Of a DNA stretch of 64,000 nucleotides, positions 53,109 to 62,541 are shown piece after piece. The stretch comes from Paraburkholderia bannensis NBRC 103871 (GTDB taxonomy: Bacteria > Pseudomonadota > Gammaproteobacteria > Burkholderiales > Burkholderiaceae). The stretch lies in the NCBI RefSeq assembly GCF_000685015.1, contig NZ_BAYA01000001.1, positions 186,001 through 250,000 on the forward strand. The letters run 5' to 3'. Numbering within the stretch: position 1 is the stretch's first letter; each line of letters starts with the position of its first letter. The notes under the pieces are model-generated. The model did not search any database, was not told the origin of the DNA, and was given only the letters and a program-made list of their open reading frames with translations. The translations under genes and the position numbers were made by a program.

Positions 53109-54161
53109 ATGCAGCGTGGTGTGTTGTACGGCGTGCTGGCCGGAGCTTTGTGGGGAACGGTGTTCGTGGTGCCCCGGCAACTGGCGGACTTTTCGCCCCT
53201 GCTCCTGAGCGCCGGACGCTACGTGATGTATGGGCTCGTGTCGCTGGCCGCCCTGCTGCCGATGCTCAAGCGCGTGTGGCCGCGGCTGACGCGAGAGGAC
53301 GTGATCGCGCTCGTCAAACTGGCGCTGATGGGCAACCTGCTCTACTACCTCTTTCTGGCAAGCGCCATTCACCTCGTGGGCATTGCCCCGGCGTCGCTGA
53401 TCGTCGGCGTGCTGCCGGTCACGGTCACGCTGCTCGGGCGCGCCGATCATGGCGCGGTGCCACTCTCGAAGCTCGTGTGGCCGCTGGCAATGATCGCGGC
53501 GGGGATTGTCTGCATTAACGTCGATGTGTTCACGGCGTCCGCCAGCGCCGGCGACTCCGCCAGCACGCTGACGAAGATCGCGGGAATCGGCTGCGCGGTG
53601 GGCGCGCTGATCTGCTGGACGTGGTTCGCCGTGGAGAATTCGCGCTACCTGCAACGCAATGCGCACTTCAGCGGCAACGAGTGGTCGGTGCTGTGGGGCG
53701 TCGTGACGGGCGCGCTGGGCGGCCTGCTGTGGCTCGGCATTCTCGTCCTGCCTGCGGGCACCGCACAGACCACCGTCGCCGATGGTCGCTGGACGACCTT
53801 CTGGCAGCTCAATCTCGTGCTGGCGATTGGTGCTTCGTGGTTTGGCAACGGCCTGTGGAACGCCGCCGCCAAGCGCCTGCCGCTCACGCTGTCAGGCCAG
53901 ATGATCGTGTTCGAGACGCTGTTCGCCCTGCTCTACGGCTTCGTGTACGACCATCGGCTGCCGCGCGGGCTGGAGATCGCGGCGATCGTGCTGCTGGTGG
54001 TCGGTGTGAGCTGGTCGGTGCGTCAGCATGCGGGCGGCCCGGAGGACACGATCCACGGCGACGGCATCGTGCCGGAAGGCGATCTGCCAGGAATTGGCCA
54101 TATTGGCCACGCAGAGAAAAGCGACAAGAGCGGCACCGAACGACGCCGCGCGACCAGCTAA
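53109..54161 (+). CDS. EamA/DMT superfamily transporter
   Basis: A 350-residue membrane protein with ten hydrophobic segments arranged as two EamA repeats. The N-terminal LYGVLAGALWGTVFVVPRQLADFSPLLLSAGRYVMYG is the first repeat and LTLSGQMIVFETLFALLYGFVYDHRLP belongs to the last. The polar C-terminal about 45 residues are disordered. Drug/metabolite exporters of this kind move small metabolites or amino acids; the substrate is unknown. GGAGGCAAGGG precedes the ATG at 53109; the frame is open further upstream without family match. Single gene. Confidence 0.85.
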   Translation: MQRGVLYGVLAGALWGTVFVVPRQLADFSPLLLSAGRYVMYGLVSLAALLPMLKRVWPRLTREDVIALVKLALMGNLLYYLFLASAIHLVGIAPASLIVGVLPVTVTLLGRADHGAVPLSKLVWPLAMIAAGIVCINVDVFTASASAGDSASTLTKIAGIGCAVGALICWTWFAVENSRYLQRNAHFSGNEWSVLWGVVTGALGGLLWLGILVLPAGTAQTTVADGRWTTFWQLNLVLAIGASWFGNGLWNAAAKRLPLTLSGQMIVFETLFALLYGFVYDHRLPRGLEIAAIVLLVVGVSWSVRQHAGGPEDTIHGDGIVPEGDLPGIGHIGHAEKSDKSGTERRRATS

Positions 54162-54194
54162 GCGAGGACACTCAGGCGCTGATTCCAGAGCGGA

Positions 54195-54542
54195 TCAGCG
54201 CGAATCCTTGTTCTGCCATTTGCGCCCTTCGATCGAACCCGCCTTGCGGGTTTTATCGACGCGGCGCTGGCGCGCGAGTTTGGGATCGACCACCAGCGGA
54301 CGGTAGATCTCCACGCGGTCGTGATCGGCGAGTTCGGCGTCAAGCGGCTTGAGCTTGCCGTACACGCCCACCTTCAGTTTCGTCAGATCGATCTCGGGGT
54401 GGCGCGTCAATATGCCGCTGGCATCGATGGCCTGCTGGACGGTCGAACCGGCCGGTAACTGCACGCCGAGCACCGTTTGTGCATCCGGCAGCGCGTAACA
54501 GACGTCGACGCAAAGCGTAGTCGAGGATGGATTCGCGCTCAT
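54195..54542 (-). CDS. rnfH: RnfH family (UPF0125) ubiquitin-like-fold protein
   Basis: A 115-residue protein of the RnfH family: VDVCYALPDAQTVLGVQLPAGSTVQQAIDASGIL and LKVGVYGKLKPLDAELADHDRVEIYRPLVVDPK are the conserved blocks, with a basic tail DKTRKAGS. The fold is ubiquitin-like and its function is not established. It follows ratA by two bases on the minus strand, the usual ratA-rnfH pairing. The operon is divergent from smpB. Confidence 0.92.
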   Translation of the reverse strand: MSANPSSTTLCVDVCYALPDAQTVLGVQLPAGSTVQQAIDASGILTRHPEIDLTKLKVGVYGKLKPLDAELADHDRVEIYRPLVVDPKLARQRRVDKTRKAGSIEGRKWQNKDSR

Positions 54543-54544
54543 GA

Positions 54545-54982
54545 TCAGGCCTTGCCGTAGCGCTGATCGGCGCGCTTGACGAACGAATCGACAAACGTGT
54601 TCGCGATGTGATGGAACACCGGCCCGATGATCTTTTCGAGAATGATGTTAGAAAACTCGTAGTGCAGCGCGAACTCGATCTTGCAGGCGTCCGCGCGCAG
54701 CGGCGTGAAGCGCCACGAGCCCGTGAACTTCTTGAAAGGGCCGTCGGTGAACTCCATATCGATACGTTCGGGGCGCTTCTGCACGTTACGCGTGGCGAAG
54801 TGCTGCTTGATGCCCTTGAAGTTGATATCGATTTTCGCCTCCATGCCGGTTTCGTCCTTGCGGCGAACCTCGACGCCGCCGCACCACGGCAGGAAGTTGG
54901 GATAGTCGTCGACGTCGGTCACGAGGTCGAACATCTGTTCCGCCGAATGGCGAATCAACACGGTTTTCTGGACATCCGCCAT
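54545..54982 (-). CDS. ratA: RatA/Coq10-type START-domain protein
   Basis: A 145-residue protein starting MADVQKTVLIRHSAEQMFDLVTDVDDYPNFLPWCGGVEV, the hallmark of the RatA/Coq10 group, with a C-terminal helix FHHIANTFVDSFVKRADQRYG. Homologues bind ubiquinone-like lipids or, in E. coli, were described as inhibiting ribosome association; which role applies here is unknown. The start at 54982 gives the family N-terminus; a GTG at 55018 would add 12 residues. It is coupled with rnfH and divergent from smpB. Confidence 0.88.
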   Translation of the reverse strand: MADVQKTVLIRHSAEQMFDLVTDVDDYPNFLPWCGGVEVRRKDETGMEAKIDINFKGIKQHFATRNVQKRPERIDMEFTDGPFKKFTGSWRFTPLRADACKIEFALHYEFSNIILEKIIGPVFHHIANTFVDSFVKRADQRYGKA

Positions 54983-55035
54983 AAATTGCGCAATGCGATG
55001 CAAGGGTGAAGGCGCCACGGGCTTTCGCTGGCCCG

Positions 55036-55057
55036 CTTTGCTAAAATCGTAATTTTA
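55036..55057 (+). promoter_or_regulatory. Candidate smpB promoter
   Basis: TTTGCTAAAAT contains an extended -10 (TG-C-TAAAAT, 55042-55047) inside the small palindrome TAAAAT-CGTA-ATTTTA. It lies 38 bases before the smpB start, and no strong -35 is visible. Confidence 0.4.
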
Positions 55058-55084
55058 AACGAGTTGGGCGTTTCCCATTTTCCT

Positions 55085-55531
55085 ATGAGCATCATCGACA
55101 ACAGAAAAGCCTTCTTCGATTACTTCATCGAAGAGCGCCACGAGGCGGGGCTCGTGCTCGAAGGATGGGAGGTCAAGGCGATGCGCGCCGGGCGGGCCAA
55201 CATCAAGGAAGCCTACGTCATCATCAAGGACGGCGAGCTTTACCTGATCGGCACGCACATCAGCCCGCTGCCCGAAGCCTCGACCCACATCCACCCCGAC
55301 GCGACTCGCACCCGCAAGCTGCTGCTGCACCGCGAGGAAATCGACAAGCTGATCGGCAAGGTCGAGCAGCGCGGCTTCACGCTCGTGCCGCTGAACTTCC
55401 ACTACAAGGGCGGCCGCGTGAAGTGCGAGATTGGCCTGGCGAAGGGCAAGAAGCTGCACGACAAGCGCGAAACCGAAAAGCAGCGCGACTGGCAGCGCGA
55501 AAAAGCGCGCCTGATGCGCAACCCGACCTGA
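55085..55531 (+). CDS. smpB: SsrA-binding protein SmpB
   Basis: A 148-residue RNA-binding protein required for trans-translation with tmRNA. Blocks are [63 protein letters not shown] and the basic C-terminal [24 protein letters not shown], whose helix enters the decoding centre. The ATG at 55085 begins the family sequence; a TTG at 55064 is possible but adds non-conserved residues. A terminator follows directly. Confidence 0.95.
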   Translation: MSIIDNRKAFFDYFIEERHEAGLVLEGWEVKAMRAGRANIKEAYVIIKDGELYLIGTHISPLPEASTHIHPDATRTRKLLLHREEIDKLIGKVEQRGFTLVPLNFHYKGGRVKCEIGLAKGKKLHDKRETEKQRDWQREKARLMRNPT

Positions 55532-55550
55532 GCGGGCGCACTCTTCAGGC

Positions 55551-55584
55551 ATAAAAAAGGGCGGCTCCAGCCGCCCTTTTGTCG
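55551..55584. terminator. Bidirectional terminator between smpB and the SPFH gene
   Basis: AAAAGGGCGGCT (55555-55566) pairs with 55569-55580, with A and T runs on each side. It is shared by convergent genes. Confidence 0.9.
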
Positions 55585-55618
55585 TTCTATCGCGCGCAAT
55601 CCGGCACGCGGCCCCGCC

Positions 55619-56575
55619 TCAGGCGCCCTTGGCCGTATCGCGGGTCATCTGGGTTTCCTTCATGCCCGTGCGGTTCACGATCGTCAGCGCCGACGCGATC
55701 ATCGAACTCAGGTCGCTCATATTGCCCGGCACGATCAGCGTATTGCCCTGCTTCGCCAGGTTGCCGAAGGCCGTCACATATTGCTCGGCGACCTTGAGGT
55801 TGACTGCGTCCATGCCGCCCTGCGCCTGAATCGAATTACCGATCTTCTGGATCGCCGTTGCATTGGCCTCGGCCACCGCCAGAATCGCCGCCGCCTGGCC
55901 TTGCGCCTGATTGATCGCGGCCTGCTTCTCGCCTTCCGACTTCTGGATCGCCGCCTCGCGCGCGCCCGCAGCGAGATTGATCTGCTCCTGCTTGCGCCCT
56001 TCCGACGCCGCGATCAGCGCACGCTTTTCACGCTCGGCGGTGATCTGCGCCTGCATCGCGTGGAGAATTTCCTTGGGCGGCGTGAGATCCTTGATCTCGT
56101 AGCGCAGCACCTTCACGCCCCAGTTGGACGCCGCCTCGTCGAGCGACGACACCACGCTGTGGTTGATGAAATCGCGTTCTTCGAAAGTCTTGTCAAGTTC
56201 GAGCTTGCCGATCACCGAGCGCAGCGTGGTCTGCGACAACTGGGTGATGGCGAACACAAAGTTGCTCGATCCATACGACGCCTTCATCGGGTCGGTCACC
56301 TGGAAATACAGCACGCCGTCCACCTGCAACTGCGTGTTGTCACGCGTAATGCAGATCTGACTGGGCACATCGAGGGGAATTTCCTTGAGCACGTGCTTGT
56401 AGGCGACGCGATCGATGAACGGCAGCACGATCGTGAGCCCCGGCGTGAGCGTGCCGTGATAGCGGCCCAGCCGCTCCAGCACCCACGCGTGCTGCTGCGG
56501 CACGATCTTGACGGTCTTCGAGATCAGGACAATGACGATCACGAGCAGAATCAGCCCGACGACTGGTACTTGCAT
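55619..56575 (-). CDS. SPFH/Band 7 (stomatin-like, QmcA) protein
   Basis: A 318-residue membrane-anchored protein. An N-terminal hydrophobic segment (about residues 3-23) is followed by a Band 7 domain: KIVPQQHAWVLERLGRYHGTLTPGLTIVLPFIDRVAYKHVLKEIPLDVP. Next come a helical region rich in Ala/Glu (REKRALIAASEGRKQEQINLAAGAREAAIQKSEGEKQAAINQAQGQ) and a hydrophobic tail. SPFH proteins oligomerise in membrane microdomains and often regulate proteases such as FtsH. It is paired with the NfeD gene 42 bases upstream on the same strand, the classic NfeD-stomatin operon. Confidence 0.92.
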   Translation of the reverse strand: MQVPVVGLILLVIVIVLISKTVKIVPQQHAWVLERLGRYHGTLTPGLTIVLPFIDRVAYKHVLKEIPLDVPSQICITRDNTQLQVDGVLYFQVTDPMKASYGSSNFVFAITQLSQTTLRSVIGKLELDKTFEERDFINHSVVSSLDEAASNWGVKVLRYEIKDLTPPKEILHAMQAQITAEREKRALIAASEGRKQEQINLAAGAREAAIQKSEGEKQAAINQAQGQAAAILAVAEANATAIQKIGNSIQAQGGMDAVNLKVAEQYVTAFGNLAKQGNTLIVPGNMSDLSSMIASALTIVNRTGMKETQMTRDTAKGA

Positions 56576-56617
56576 GCGCTTCCCCTTTTTCTTCGACTGT
56601 TACAACGTGGATCCGAT

Positions 56618-57055
56618 TCAAGCGTGGTGCGCGTCCGCCACGATGAGGCAACTGCCGCGCACGGCCTTGATCTGATAGAGATGGGCGTCTTCGGGCTCGC
56701 CGGGCGCGAGTTCGACGTCCCATTCGGCGCCGCGATACATCGTGCGCGCACGGCCCTCATGCCACGCGGCGACGGTCAACGTCGAGCCGATGTCGAGATT
56801 CACGCCAGGATCGGTCGATGCATCGACCATGCGGCGCTTGCGCCCAAAGCGCGAACGCCGCAGCGCGATCACGGCGACCAGCGCTACGACCGCAGCGATC
56901 GCAAACTGCACGTCGAGCGGTGCGTCGAGCTCGAACGCCGCCACGCCCGCCAGAAAGCCCAGCGCGATCATCAGCAGATAGAAGGTGCCGGTCATCAGCT
57001 CGGCCACGATCAGCACACCCGCGCCGATCCACCAGAACAAACCATGCGGGCCCAC
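56618..57055 (-). CDS. NfeD family membrane protein
   Basis: A 145-residue protein with two to three hydrophobic segments in the first 70 residues and a soluble OB-fold C-terminal domain (GSTLTVAAWHEGRARTMYRGAEWDVELAPGEPEDAHLYQIKAVRGSCLIV) typical of short NfeD proteins. The GTG at 57055 is chosen because GGGAGG lies five bases upstream and the membrane segment follows at once; an upstream frame to 57148 crosses the ppsA terminator. It likely works with the SPFH protein encoded downstream. Confidence 0.85.
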   Translation of the reverse strand: MGPHGLFWWIGAGVLIVAELMTGTFYLLMIALGFLAGVAAFELDAPLDVQFAIAAVVALVAVIALRRSRFGRKRRMVDASTDPGVNLDIGSTLTVAAWHEGRARTMYRGAEWDVELAPGEPEDAHLYQIKAVRGSCLIVADAHHA

Positions 57056-57067
57056 GTCGACCTCCCA

Positions 57068-57100
57068 AAGTAAAACACCCCGGATAGACCGGGGTGTTAT
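57068..57100 (-). terminator. Terminator after ppsA
   Basis: AACACCCCGG (57074-57083) pairs with 57089-57098 over a five-base loop, and the minus strand continues TTACTTTGGG. It separates ppsA from the NfeD-SPFH operon. Confidence 0.8.
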
Positions 57101-57209
57101 AGCACGAAGCTGACACTGTTTTACGCTGCGTGCGGCAGCGCCATGCAAGCTGCATCAAGCTGCGCGCGCAGGCGGCGGGACGGCTCGCGCCGCCCTCGGC
57201 ATGGCTTCG

Positions 57210-59609
57210 TTACTTCGCCTGCGCCTTGGCAAGCGCCTGCCACGTTTCGACCACCGTGTCGGGGTTCAGCGAAATCGAGGCGATGCCTTCTTCCGCGAGC
57301 CACTGGGCGAAGTCCGGATGATCGGACGGGCCCTGACCGCAGATGCCGACGTACTTGTTCAGGCGCAGGCAGGTTTCGATCGCGCGCTTGAGCAGGAACT
57401 TGACGGCCGGGTCGCGTTCGTCGAAGTCGGCGGCCAGCAGTTCCATGCCCGAGTCCCGGTCGAGGCCGAGCGTGAGCTGCGTGAGGTCGTTCGAGCCGAT
57501 CGAGAAGCCGTCGAAGTACTGCAGGAACTCTTCGGCGAGAATCGCGTTGGTCGGCACTTCGCACATCATGATCAGGCGCAGGCCGTTTTCGCCGCGCTTC
57601 AGGCCGTACTTCGCGAGCAGCGCGACGACGCGCTCTGCCTGCTTGAGCGTACGCACGAACGGCACCATGATCTCGACGTTCGTGAGGCCCATCTCTTCAC
57701 GCACGCGCTTGAGCGCCAGGCACTCCATTTCGAACGCTTGCGCGAAGTCGTCGGCGATGTAACGCGACGCGCCACGGAAACCCAGCATCGGGTTTTCTTC
57801 GTCCGGCTCGTAACGCGAACCGCCGATCAGCTTCTTGTACTCGTTCGACTTGAAGTCCGACATACGCACGATGACAGGCTTCGGATAGAACGCCGCACCG
57901 ATCGTGGCGATGCCTTCGGTCAGCTTGTCGACGTAGAACGCACGCGGCGACGCGTGGCCACGCGCAACGCTCTCAACCGCCTTCTTCAGGTCGGCGTCGA
58001 TGTTCGGGTACTCGAGAATCGCCTTCGGGTGAACGCCGATGTTGTTGTTGATGATGAATTCGAGACGCGCGAGGCCCACACCGGCGTTCGGCAGCTGCGA
58101 GAAGTCGAACGCGAGTTGCGGGTTGCCGACGTTCATCATGATCTTGACCGGAATCGACGGCAGCTCGCCACGCTGGACTTCGCTGACTTCGGTTTCCAGC
58201 AGACCGTCATAGATGCGGCCTTCGTCGCCTTCAGCGCACGACACCGTCACCAGCGCGCCGTCCTTCAGCACGTCGGTTGCATCGCCGCAGCCCACGACTG
58301 CCGGCACGCCCAGTTCACGCGCGATGATCGCCGCGTGGCAGGTACGACCGCCACGGTTCGTGACGATGGCAGCGGCGCGCTTCATCACCGGCTCCCAGTT
58401 CGGGTCGGTCATGTCCGCGACCAGCACGTCGCCCGGCTGCACACGTTCCATTTCGGACGGATCGTGAATCACCTTCACGCGGCCGGCGCCGATCTTCTGA
58501 CCGATTGCACGGCCCGTTGCCAGAACCTGCGACTGGCCCTTGAGCTTGAAGCGCTGCTCGACCTTGCCCGCGGCCTGGCTCTTCACCGTCTCCGGACGCG
58601 CCTGGAGAATGAAGATCTTGCCGTCGAGACCGTCCTTGCCCCACTCAATGTCCATCGGACGCTGGTAGTGCTTTTCGATGATGACGGCGTACTTCGCCAG
58701 TTCGATCACGTCTTCGTCGGTGATCGAGAAGCGGTTGCGCTGCTCGTGCGAGACGTCGATCGTCTTCACGCGGCCCGGCTCGCCCGGCTGCGTGAATTCC
58801 ATCTTGATGAGCTTCGAGCCGATCGAGCGGCGGATGATCGGCGCCTTGCCTTGTGCAAGCGTCGTCTTGAAGACGTAGAACTCGTCCGGGTTCACGGCGC
58901 CCTGCACGACCGTTTCGCCCAGGCCGTAGCTCGACGTGATGAAGACGGCGTCCTTGAAGCCCGATTCCGTGTCCAGCGTGAACATCACGCCTGCGGAGCC
59001 GCGATCCGAACGAACCATGCGCTGCACGCCGGCCGACAGTGCGACTTCAGCGTGGGTGAAGCCCTTGTGGACGCGATAGGAAATGGCGCGGTCATTGTAG
59101 AGCGACGCGAACACGTGCTTGAGACGGTCGAGTACGTCCTCGATGCCCACCACGTTCAGGTAGCTTTCCTGTTGACCGGCGAACGAAGCGTCGGGCAGAT
59201 CTTCTGCCGTAGCCGACGAACGCACCGCGAACGACAGTTCGCTCGGCGAGCTGGCCTGGAGCGTTGCAAAACCGGCGCGGATGTCTGCTTCCAGCTGCGG
59301 CTGCAGCGGCGCGTCGACGATCCACTGGCGGATTTCCTTGCCGGCTTCAGCCAGCGCCTTGACATCATCGACGTCGAGCGTTTCCAGACGAGCGGCGATC
59401 CGTTCGGTCAGGTTGTTGTGTTTCAGGAAGTCGCGGAAGGCGAGCGCAGTCGTCGCGAAACCCGTGGGCACACGCACGCCAGCCTCAGCCAACTGGCTGA
59501 TCATTTCGCCGAGCGAGGCGTTCTTGCCGCCCACGATCTCAACGTCGGTCATCCGCAACTGCTCGAAAGGCACTACATAAGCCTGATCCTTGGCAACGGT
59601 GTTAGTCAT
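57210..59609 (-). CDS. ppsA: Phosphoenolpyruvate synthase
   Basis: A 799-residue enzyme converting pyruvate, ATP and water to PEP, AMP and phosphate. Domain order is the N-terminal ATP-grasp pyruvate-kinase-like domain ([24 protein letters not shown]), the swivelling phosphohistidine domain with catalytic His in [15 protein letters not shown], and a C-terminal PEP-binding barrel ([34 protein letters not shown] with the Cys). AGGGG precedes the ATG at 59609; the frame extends upstream without homology. It is divergent from its regulator gene ppsR. Confidence 0.95.
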   Translation of the reverse strand: MTNTVAKDQAYVVPFEQLRMTDVEIVGGKNASLGEMISQLAEAGVRVPTGFATTALAFRDFLKHNNLTERIAARLETLDVDDVKALAEAGKEIRQWIVDAPLQPQLEADIRAGFATLQASSPSELSFAVRSSATAEDLPDASFAGQQESYLNVVGIEDVLDRLKHVFASLYNDRAISYRVHKGFTHAEVALSAGVQRMVRSDRGSAGVMFTLDTESGFKDAVFITSSYGLGETVVQGAVNPDEFYVFKTTLAQGKAPIIRRSIGSKLIKMEFTQPGEPGRVKTIDVSHEQRNRFSITDEDVIELAKYAVIIEKHYQRPMDIEWGKDGLDGKIFILQARPETVKSQAAGKVEQRFKLKGQSQVLATGRAIGQKIGAGRVKVIHDPSEMERVQPGDVLVADMTDPNWEPVMKRAAAIVTNRGGRTCHAAIIARELGVPAVVGCGDATDVLKDGALVTVSCAEGDEGRIYDGLLETEVSEVQRGELPSIPVKIMMNVGNPQLAFDFSQLPNAGVGLARLEFIINNNIGVHPKAILEYPNIDADLKKAVESVARGHASPRAFYVDKLTEGIATIGAAFYPKPVIVRMSDFKSNEYKKLIGGSRYEPDEENPMLGFRGASRYIADDFAQAFEMECLALKRVREEMGLTNVEIMVPFVRTLKQAERVVALLAKYGLKRGENGLRLIMMCEVPTNAILAEEFLQYFDGFSIGSNDLTQLTLGLDRDSGMELLAADFDERDPAVKFLLKRAIETCLRLNKYVGICGQGPSDHPDFAQWLAEEGIASISLNPDTVVETWQALAKAQAK

Positions 59610-60021
59610 ACAAGCCCCTAAGTGTGAAAAAAATTCACGGCTGCGCAAGTGGGCTCGAACACGAGTCACCCATTGGGGGCGATTTCGCGTCTTGCGCAAC
59701 CTGTTGGAGAAGCAATCGCCGTGGCCCGCAAGGGCTGAAGCCGGCATGAGGAAAAGCAGGGAGATGCGCGCGATTGCAGGAAGTTACACAGAATCGCTGC
59801 AAGTTAACGCCAGTTTGAGCCACGATGGACTGCGGTTTGGCGCCGATGCACTGCAATTGCTTATCCAACAGGTTGCCGCTATTCTACCGTGCCGACTACG
59901 GAAAATGTGTCAGTCGGCGAGAAACGCGCCTCGGAATCGTCCCACAGCGGTCCGCCCAGCGCCTACCGGGCTTTTCACCCGTCACGAGCGCACCAGCAGC
60001 TCACGTACCCAGCCTCAACCG
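59610..60021. other. 412-bp divergent spacer between ppsA and ppsR
   Basis: It holds the promoters for both genes. I see no clear operator palindrome or convincing hexamer pair. An open frame continuous with ppsR runs through it but has no family character before MPPTVFIVSD. Confidence 0.4.
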
Positions 60022-60837
60022 ATGCCGCCTACCGTATTCATCGTCTCCGACGGTACCGGGATCACTGCCGAAACGTTCGCGCATTCGATCCTGTCGCAGT
60101 TCGACCAGAAATTCCGCCTCGTGCGCGTGCCCTTCGTCGATTCGTCCGACAAGGCTTACGCCACCGCCGAGAAGATCAACGAGGCCGCGGTGCAGGAAGG
60201 CCGCCGCCCGATCGTCTTCACGACGCTCGTGGACAGCAGCTCGAACGAGATCGTCAAGCGCGCCAATGCGCTCGTGCTCGACATGTTCCAGACCTTCGTC
60301 GAGCCGCTGGAACAGGAACTGGAGCTCAAGTCGAGCCACGCGATGGGCCGCGGCCACCAGAACGCGGACACCGATGAATACAAGAACCGCATCGAGGCGA
60401 TCAACTTTTCGCTCGCGCACGACGACGGCCAGTCCGACCGCAATCTCGCCGATGCCGATGTGATCCTCGTGGGCGTGTCGCGCAGCGGCAAGACGCCGAC
60501 CAGCCTTTATCTTGCGATGCAGTACGGCGTGAAGGCCGCGAACTACCCGCTGATTCCCGACGATTTCGAGCGCGGCAAGATGCCCAATTCGCTGCTGCCG
60601 CACCGCTCGAAGATTTTCGGGCTGTCGATCGATCCGCAGCGTCTCACGGAAATCCGTAACGAGCGGCGTCCGGGCAGCAAGTACGCGGCGCTGGAAAACT
60701 GCCGTTACGAGGTGAACGAAGCCGAAGCGATGATGCGCCGCGAAGGCATCAAGTGGCTCTCCTCGACGCACAAGTCGATCGAGGAAATCGCCACGACGAT
60801 CCTGCAGGAAATCCGCATCGACAAACCGGCGTACTGA
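60022..60837 (+). CDS. ppsR: PEP synthase regulatory kinase/phosphorylase (PSRP)
   Basis: A 271-residue bifunctional regulator of PEP synthase (DUF299). MPPTVFIVSDGTGITAETFAHSILSQF is the family start, the P-loop GVSRSGKTPT is at 151-160, and GLSIDPQRLTEIRNERRPGSKYA and WLSSTHKSIEEIATTIL are C-terminal blocks. It phosphorylates a Thr next to the active His of PpsA with ADP and reverses this with phosphate. It is divergent from ppsA, the usual arrangement. No strong ribosome site was seen before the ATG at 60022. Confidence 0.93.
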   Translation: MPPTVFIVSDGTGITAETFAHSILSQFDQKFRLVRVPFVDSSDKAYATAEKINEAAVQEGRRPIVFTTLVDSSSNEIVKRANALVLDMFQTFVEPLEQELELKSSHAMGRGHQNADTDEYKNRIEAINFSLAHDDGQSDRNLADADVILVGVSRSGKTPTSLYLAMQYGVKAANYPLIPDDFERGKMPNSLLPHRSKIFGLSIDPQRLTEIRNERRPGSKYAALENCRYEVNEAEAMMRREGIKWLSSTHKSIEEIATTILQEIRIDKPAY

Positions 60838-60849
60838 TTCACGGTTTGC

Positions 60850-60882
60850 AACAAAATAGGCCTGCATATGCAGGCCTTTTTG
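60850..60882 (+). terminator. Terminator after ppsR
   Basis: A self-complementary AGGCCTGCATATGCAGGCCT (60858-60877) is followed by TTTTGC, with A residues on the left. It lies 20 bases after the ppsR stop. Confidence 0.85.
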
Positions 60883-60911
60883 CTTGAAGGAGCGCGCTGG
60901 AGCGCCTCAAC

Positions 60912-61697
60912 TCAGCGCGCGTGACGTTGCTGCCGGCATTGCTCGAAGACACACACGGCAGCTGCCGCCGCGACGTTGAGCGACTCCATGCCGCCCGGCT
61001 GCGGAATCGTCACGCGCAGCGCCGCCGCATCGCGCCACACCTGCGAAACGCCCGCGCCTTCGTTGCCGAAAACCCATGCAACCTGCCCCGTCAGGTTCGC
61101 TTCGTCGATGGCCTGGGCGCCATGCGAATCGGTGATGACGACCGACACGCCGAGCATGTCGATCAGCGTTTGCGGCTCGACGTTCTCGTAGACGCGCAGC
61201 AGGAAATGCGCGCCCATTGCCGAGCGCAGCACCTTCGACGACCACGCATAGGCCGTGCCGGGCGTGCAGAACACCTTGTCGATGCCCGCCGCCGCCGCGC
61301 TGCGCAGGATCGAGCCGACATTGCCGGCGTCCTGCAATCCGTCGAGCACGAGACACGTCGATTCGACGCGCTGCGGCAGCGTCGCTTCGGGCATGTCCAC
61401 GAGCAGCAGCATGCCCGCGCCGTGCACGACGTTCGACAACTGGCCGAACAGCGCATCGGGCAGCGTAATGACGCGGCGCTCGTCGACGCGCGCGACGATG
61501 TCCTGCGCTTCTTCGTGCGCAAGCGCGCCTTCGGTGACGACGCAGTATTCGGGCTGACCGCCGCCATCGAGCCAGGCGCTCGCAAGGTGGAAACCTTCGA
61601 GCAGGGCCTGATGGGCGCGCCGCTGTTGGTGCGTCGAGCCGGCCAGCGCCTTCAGGCGCTTGTAGAGCGGATTGTCGCGCGAGGTAATGGCTTTCAC
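60912..61697 (-). CDS. TrmH/SpoU family RNA 2'-O-methyltransferase
   Basis: A 261-residue RNA ribose methyltransferase of the SPOUT class. The N-terminal RNA-binding part contains SRDNPLYKRLKAL and ALLEGFHLASAWLDGG. The catalytic domain has the knot motifs LVLDGLQDAGNVGSILRSAAAAG, FGNEGAGVS and IPQPGGMESLNVAAAAAV. It most likely methylates a guanosine or uridine in 23S rRNA or tRNA; the site is unknown. It is the gene after rnhB on the minus strand, 106 bases away and separated by a terminator. Confidence 0.88.
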   Translation of the reverse strand: MKAITSRDNPLYKRLKALAGSTHQQRRAHQALLEGFHLASAWLDGGGQPEYCVVTEGALAHEEAQDIVARVDERRVITLPDALFGQLSNVVHGAGMLLLVDMPEATLPQRVESTCLVLDGLQDAGNVGSILRSAAAAGIDKVFCTPGTAYAWSSKVLRSAMGAHFLLRVYENVEPQTLIDMLGVSVVITDSHGAQAIDEANLTGQVAWVFGNEGAGVSQVWRDAAALRVTIPQPGGMESLNVAAAAAVCVFEQCRQQRHAR

Positions 61698-61740
61698 GGG
61701 CGGGCCTGACGGTTCAGAAAAGAATCAACAAAAAGGAAAC

Positions 61741-61774
61741 ACAAAGGAAAACGGCGCCGCACGAGGCGGCGCCG
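61741..61774 (-). terminator. Terminator after rnhB
   Basis: CGGCGCCGC (61752-61760) pairs with 61766-61774 over loop ACGAG, and the minus strand continues TTTTCCTTTGTG. It closes the lpxA-lpxB-rnhB run. Confidence 0.8.
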
Positions 61775-61803
61775 GATGAGTTCGGCAGGCGCATCGGCAT
61801 GGG

Positions 61804-62541
61804 TCAAGCTGACACGATAACGCCGTGCAGCTCATACGCTTCGCGCACCGGCGCGAACGAGCGCCGATGATGCGCGCACGGGCCATGTGCGCGCAGCGCC
61901 GCCAGATGCTGCGGCGTGCCGTAACCCGCATGCGCATCGAACCCGTAGGCGGGAAACGCCATGTGCAGTTCCAGCAGCATGCGGTCGCGCGTGACCTTCG
62001 CGATGATCGACGCCGCCGAAATCGCGGGCACCAGTGCATCGCCGCCAATCACGGCTTCGCTGCGCACTGGCAGCACCGGGCAGCGGTTGCCGTCGATCTT
62101 CGCGAGCGTCGGCGTGATGCTCAGGCCTTCGACCGCGCGGCGCATCGCCAGCATGGTCGCGTGCAGGATGTTGAGCGTGTCGATTTCCTTGACGCTCGCT
62201 TCCGCTACGCACCACGCAAGCGAGCGCTCGACGATGAGGTCATAGAGCGCATCGCGCGACTTCGCGGTGAGCGCCTTGGAATCGTCGAGACCGGCAATCG
62301 GACGCGCCGGATCGAGAATCACTGCGGCAGCGACGACTGGGCCGGCCAGCGGCCCGCGCCCTGCTTCGTCCACACCGCAAATGACGTCTTCGGGCGACTC
62401 GAACAGCAGGCCCGCTTGTTCTGCAAGCTGCAGACGCATGGCGCGCTTTTGCGCAGCCTGCGAAGGCGCCTTCGGCTTTGCGGCGGCCTTGGGGGAACCT
62501 TTCGGCGCGGCCTTCGGGCGTTTGACAGTCCCTTCGCTCAT
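61804..62541 (-). CDS. rnhB: Ribonuclease HII with Lys/Ala-rich N-terminal tail
   Basis: A 245-residue RNase HII that nicks RNA in RNA-DNA hybrids and removes misincorporated ribonucleotides. The catalytic Asp58-Glu59 lies in [20 protein letters not shown], and later acids are in IDGNRCPVL and [12 protein letters not shown]. The first about 40 residues are a Lys/Ala/Pro-rich tail ([18 protein letters not shown]) absent from the compact E. coli enzyme, giving extra length. It overlaps lpxB by four bases (62538-62541) and is coupled to it. Confidence 0.94.
   Translation of the reverse strand: MSEGTVKRPKAAPKGSPKAAAKPKAPSQAAQKRAMRLQLAEQAGLLFESPEDVICGVDEAGRGPLAGPVVAAAVILDPARPIAGLDDSKALTAKSRDALYDLIVERSLAWCVAEASVKEIDTLNILHATMLAMRRAVEGLSITPTLAKIDGNRCPVLPVRSEAVIGGDALVPAISAASIIAKVTRDRMLLELHMAFPAYGFDAHAGYGTPQHLAALRAHGPCAHHRRSFAPVREAYELHGVIVSA

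Noticed and set aside
57201..59621. An 806-codon plus-strand open frame
   Set aside because: It is antisense to ppsA and reflects its codon usage; no family features.
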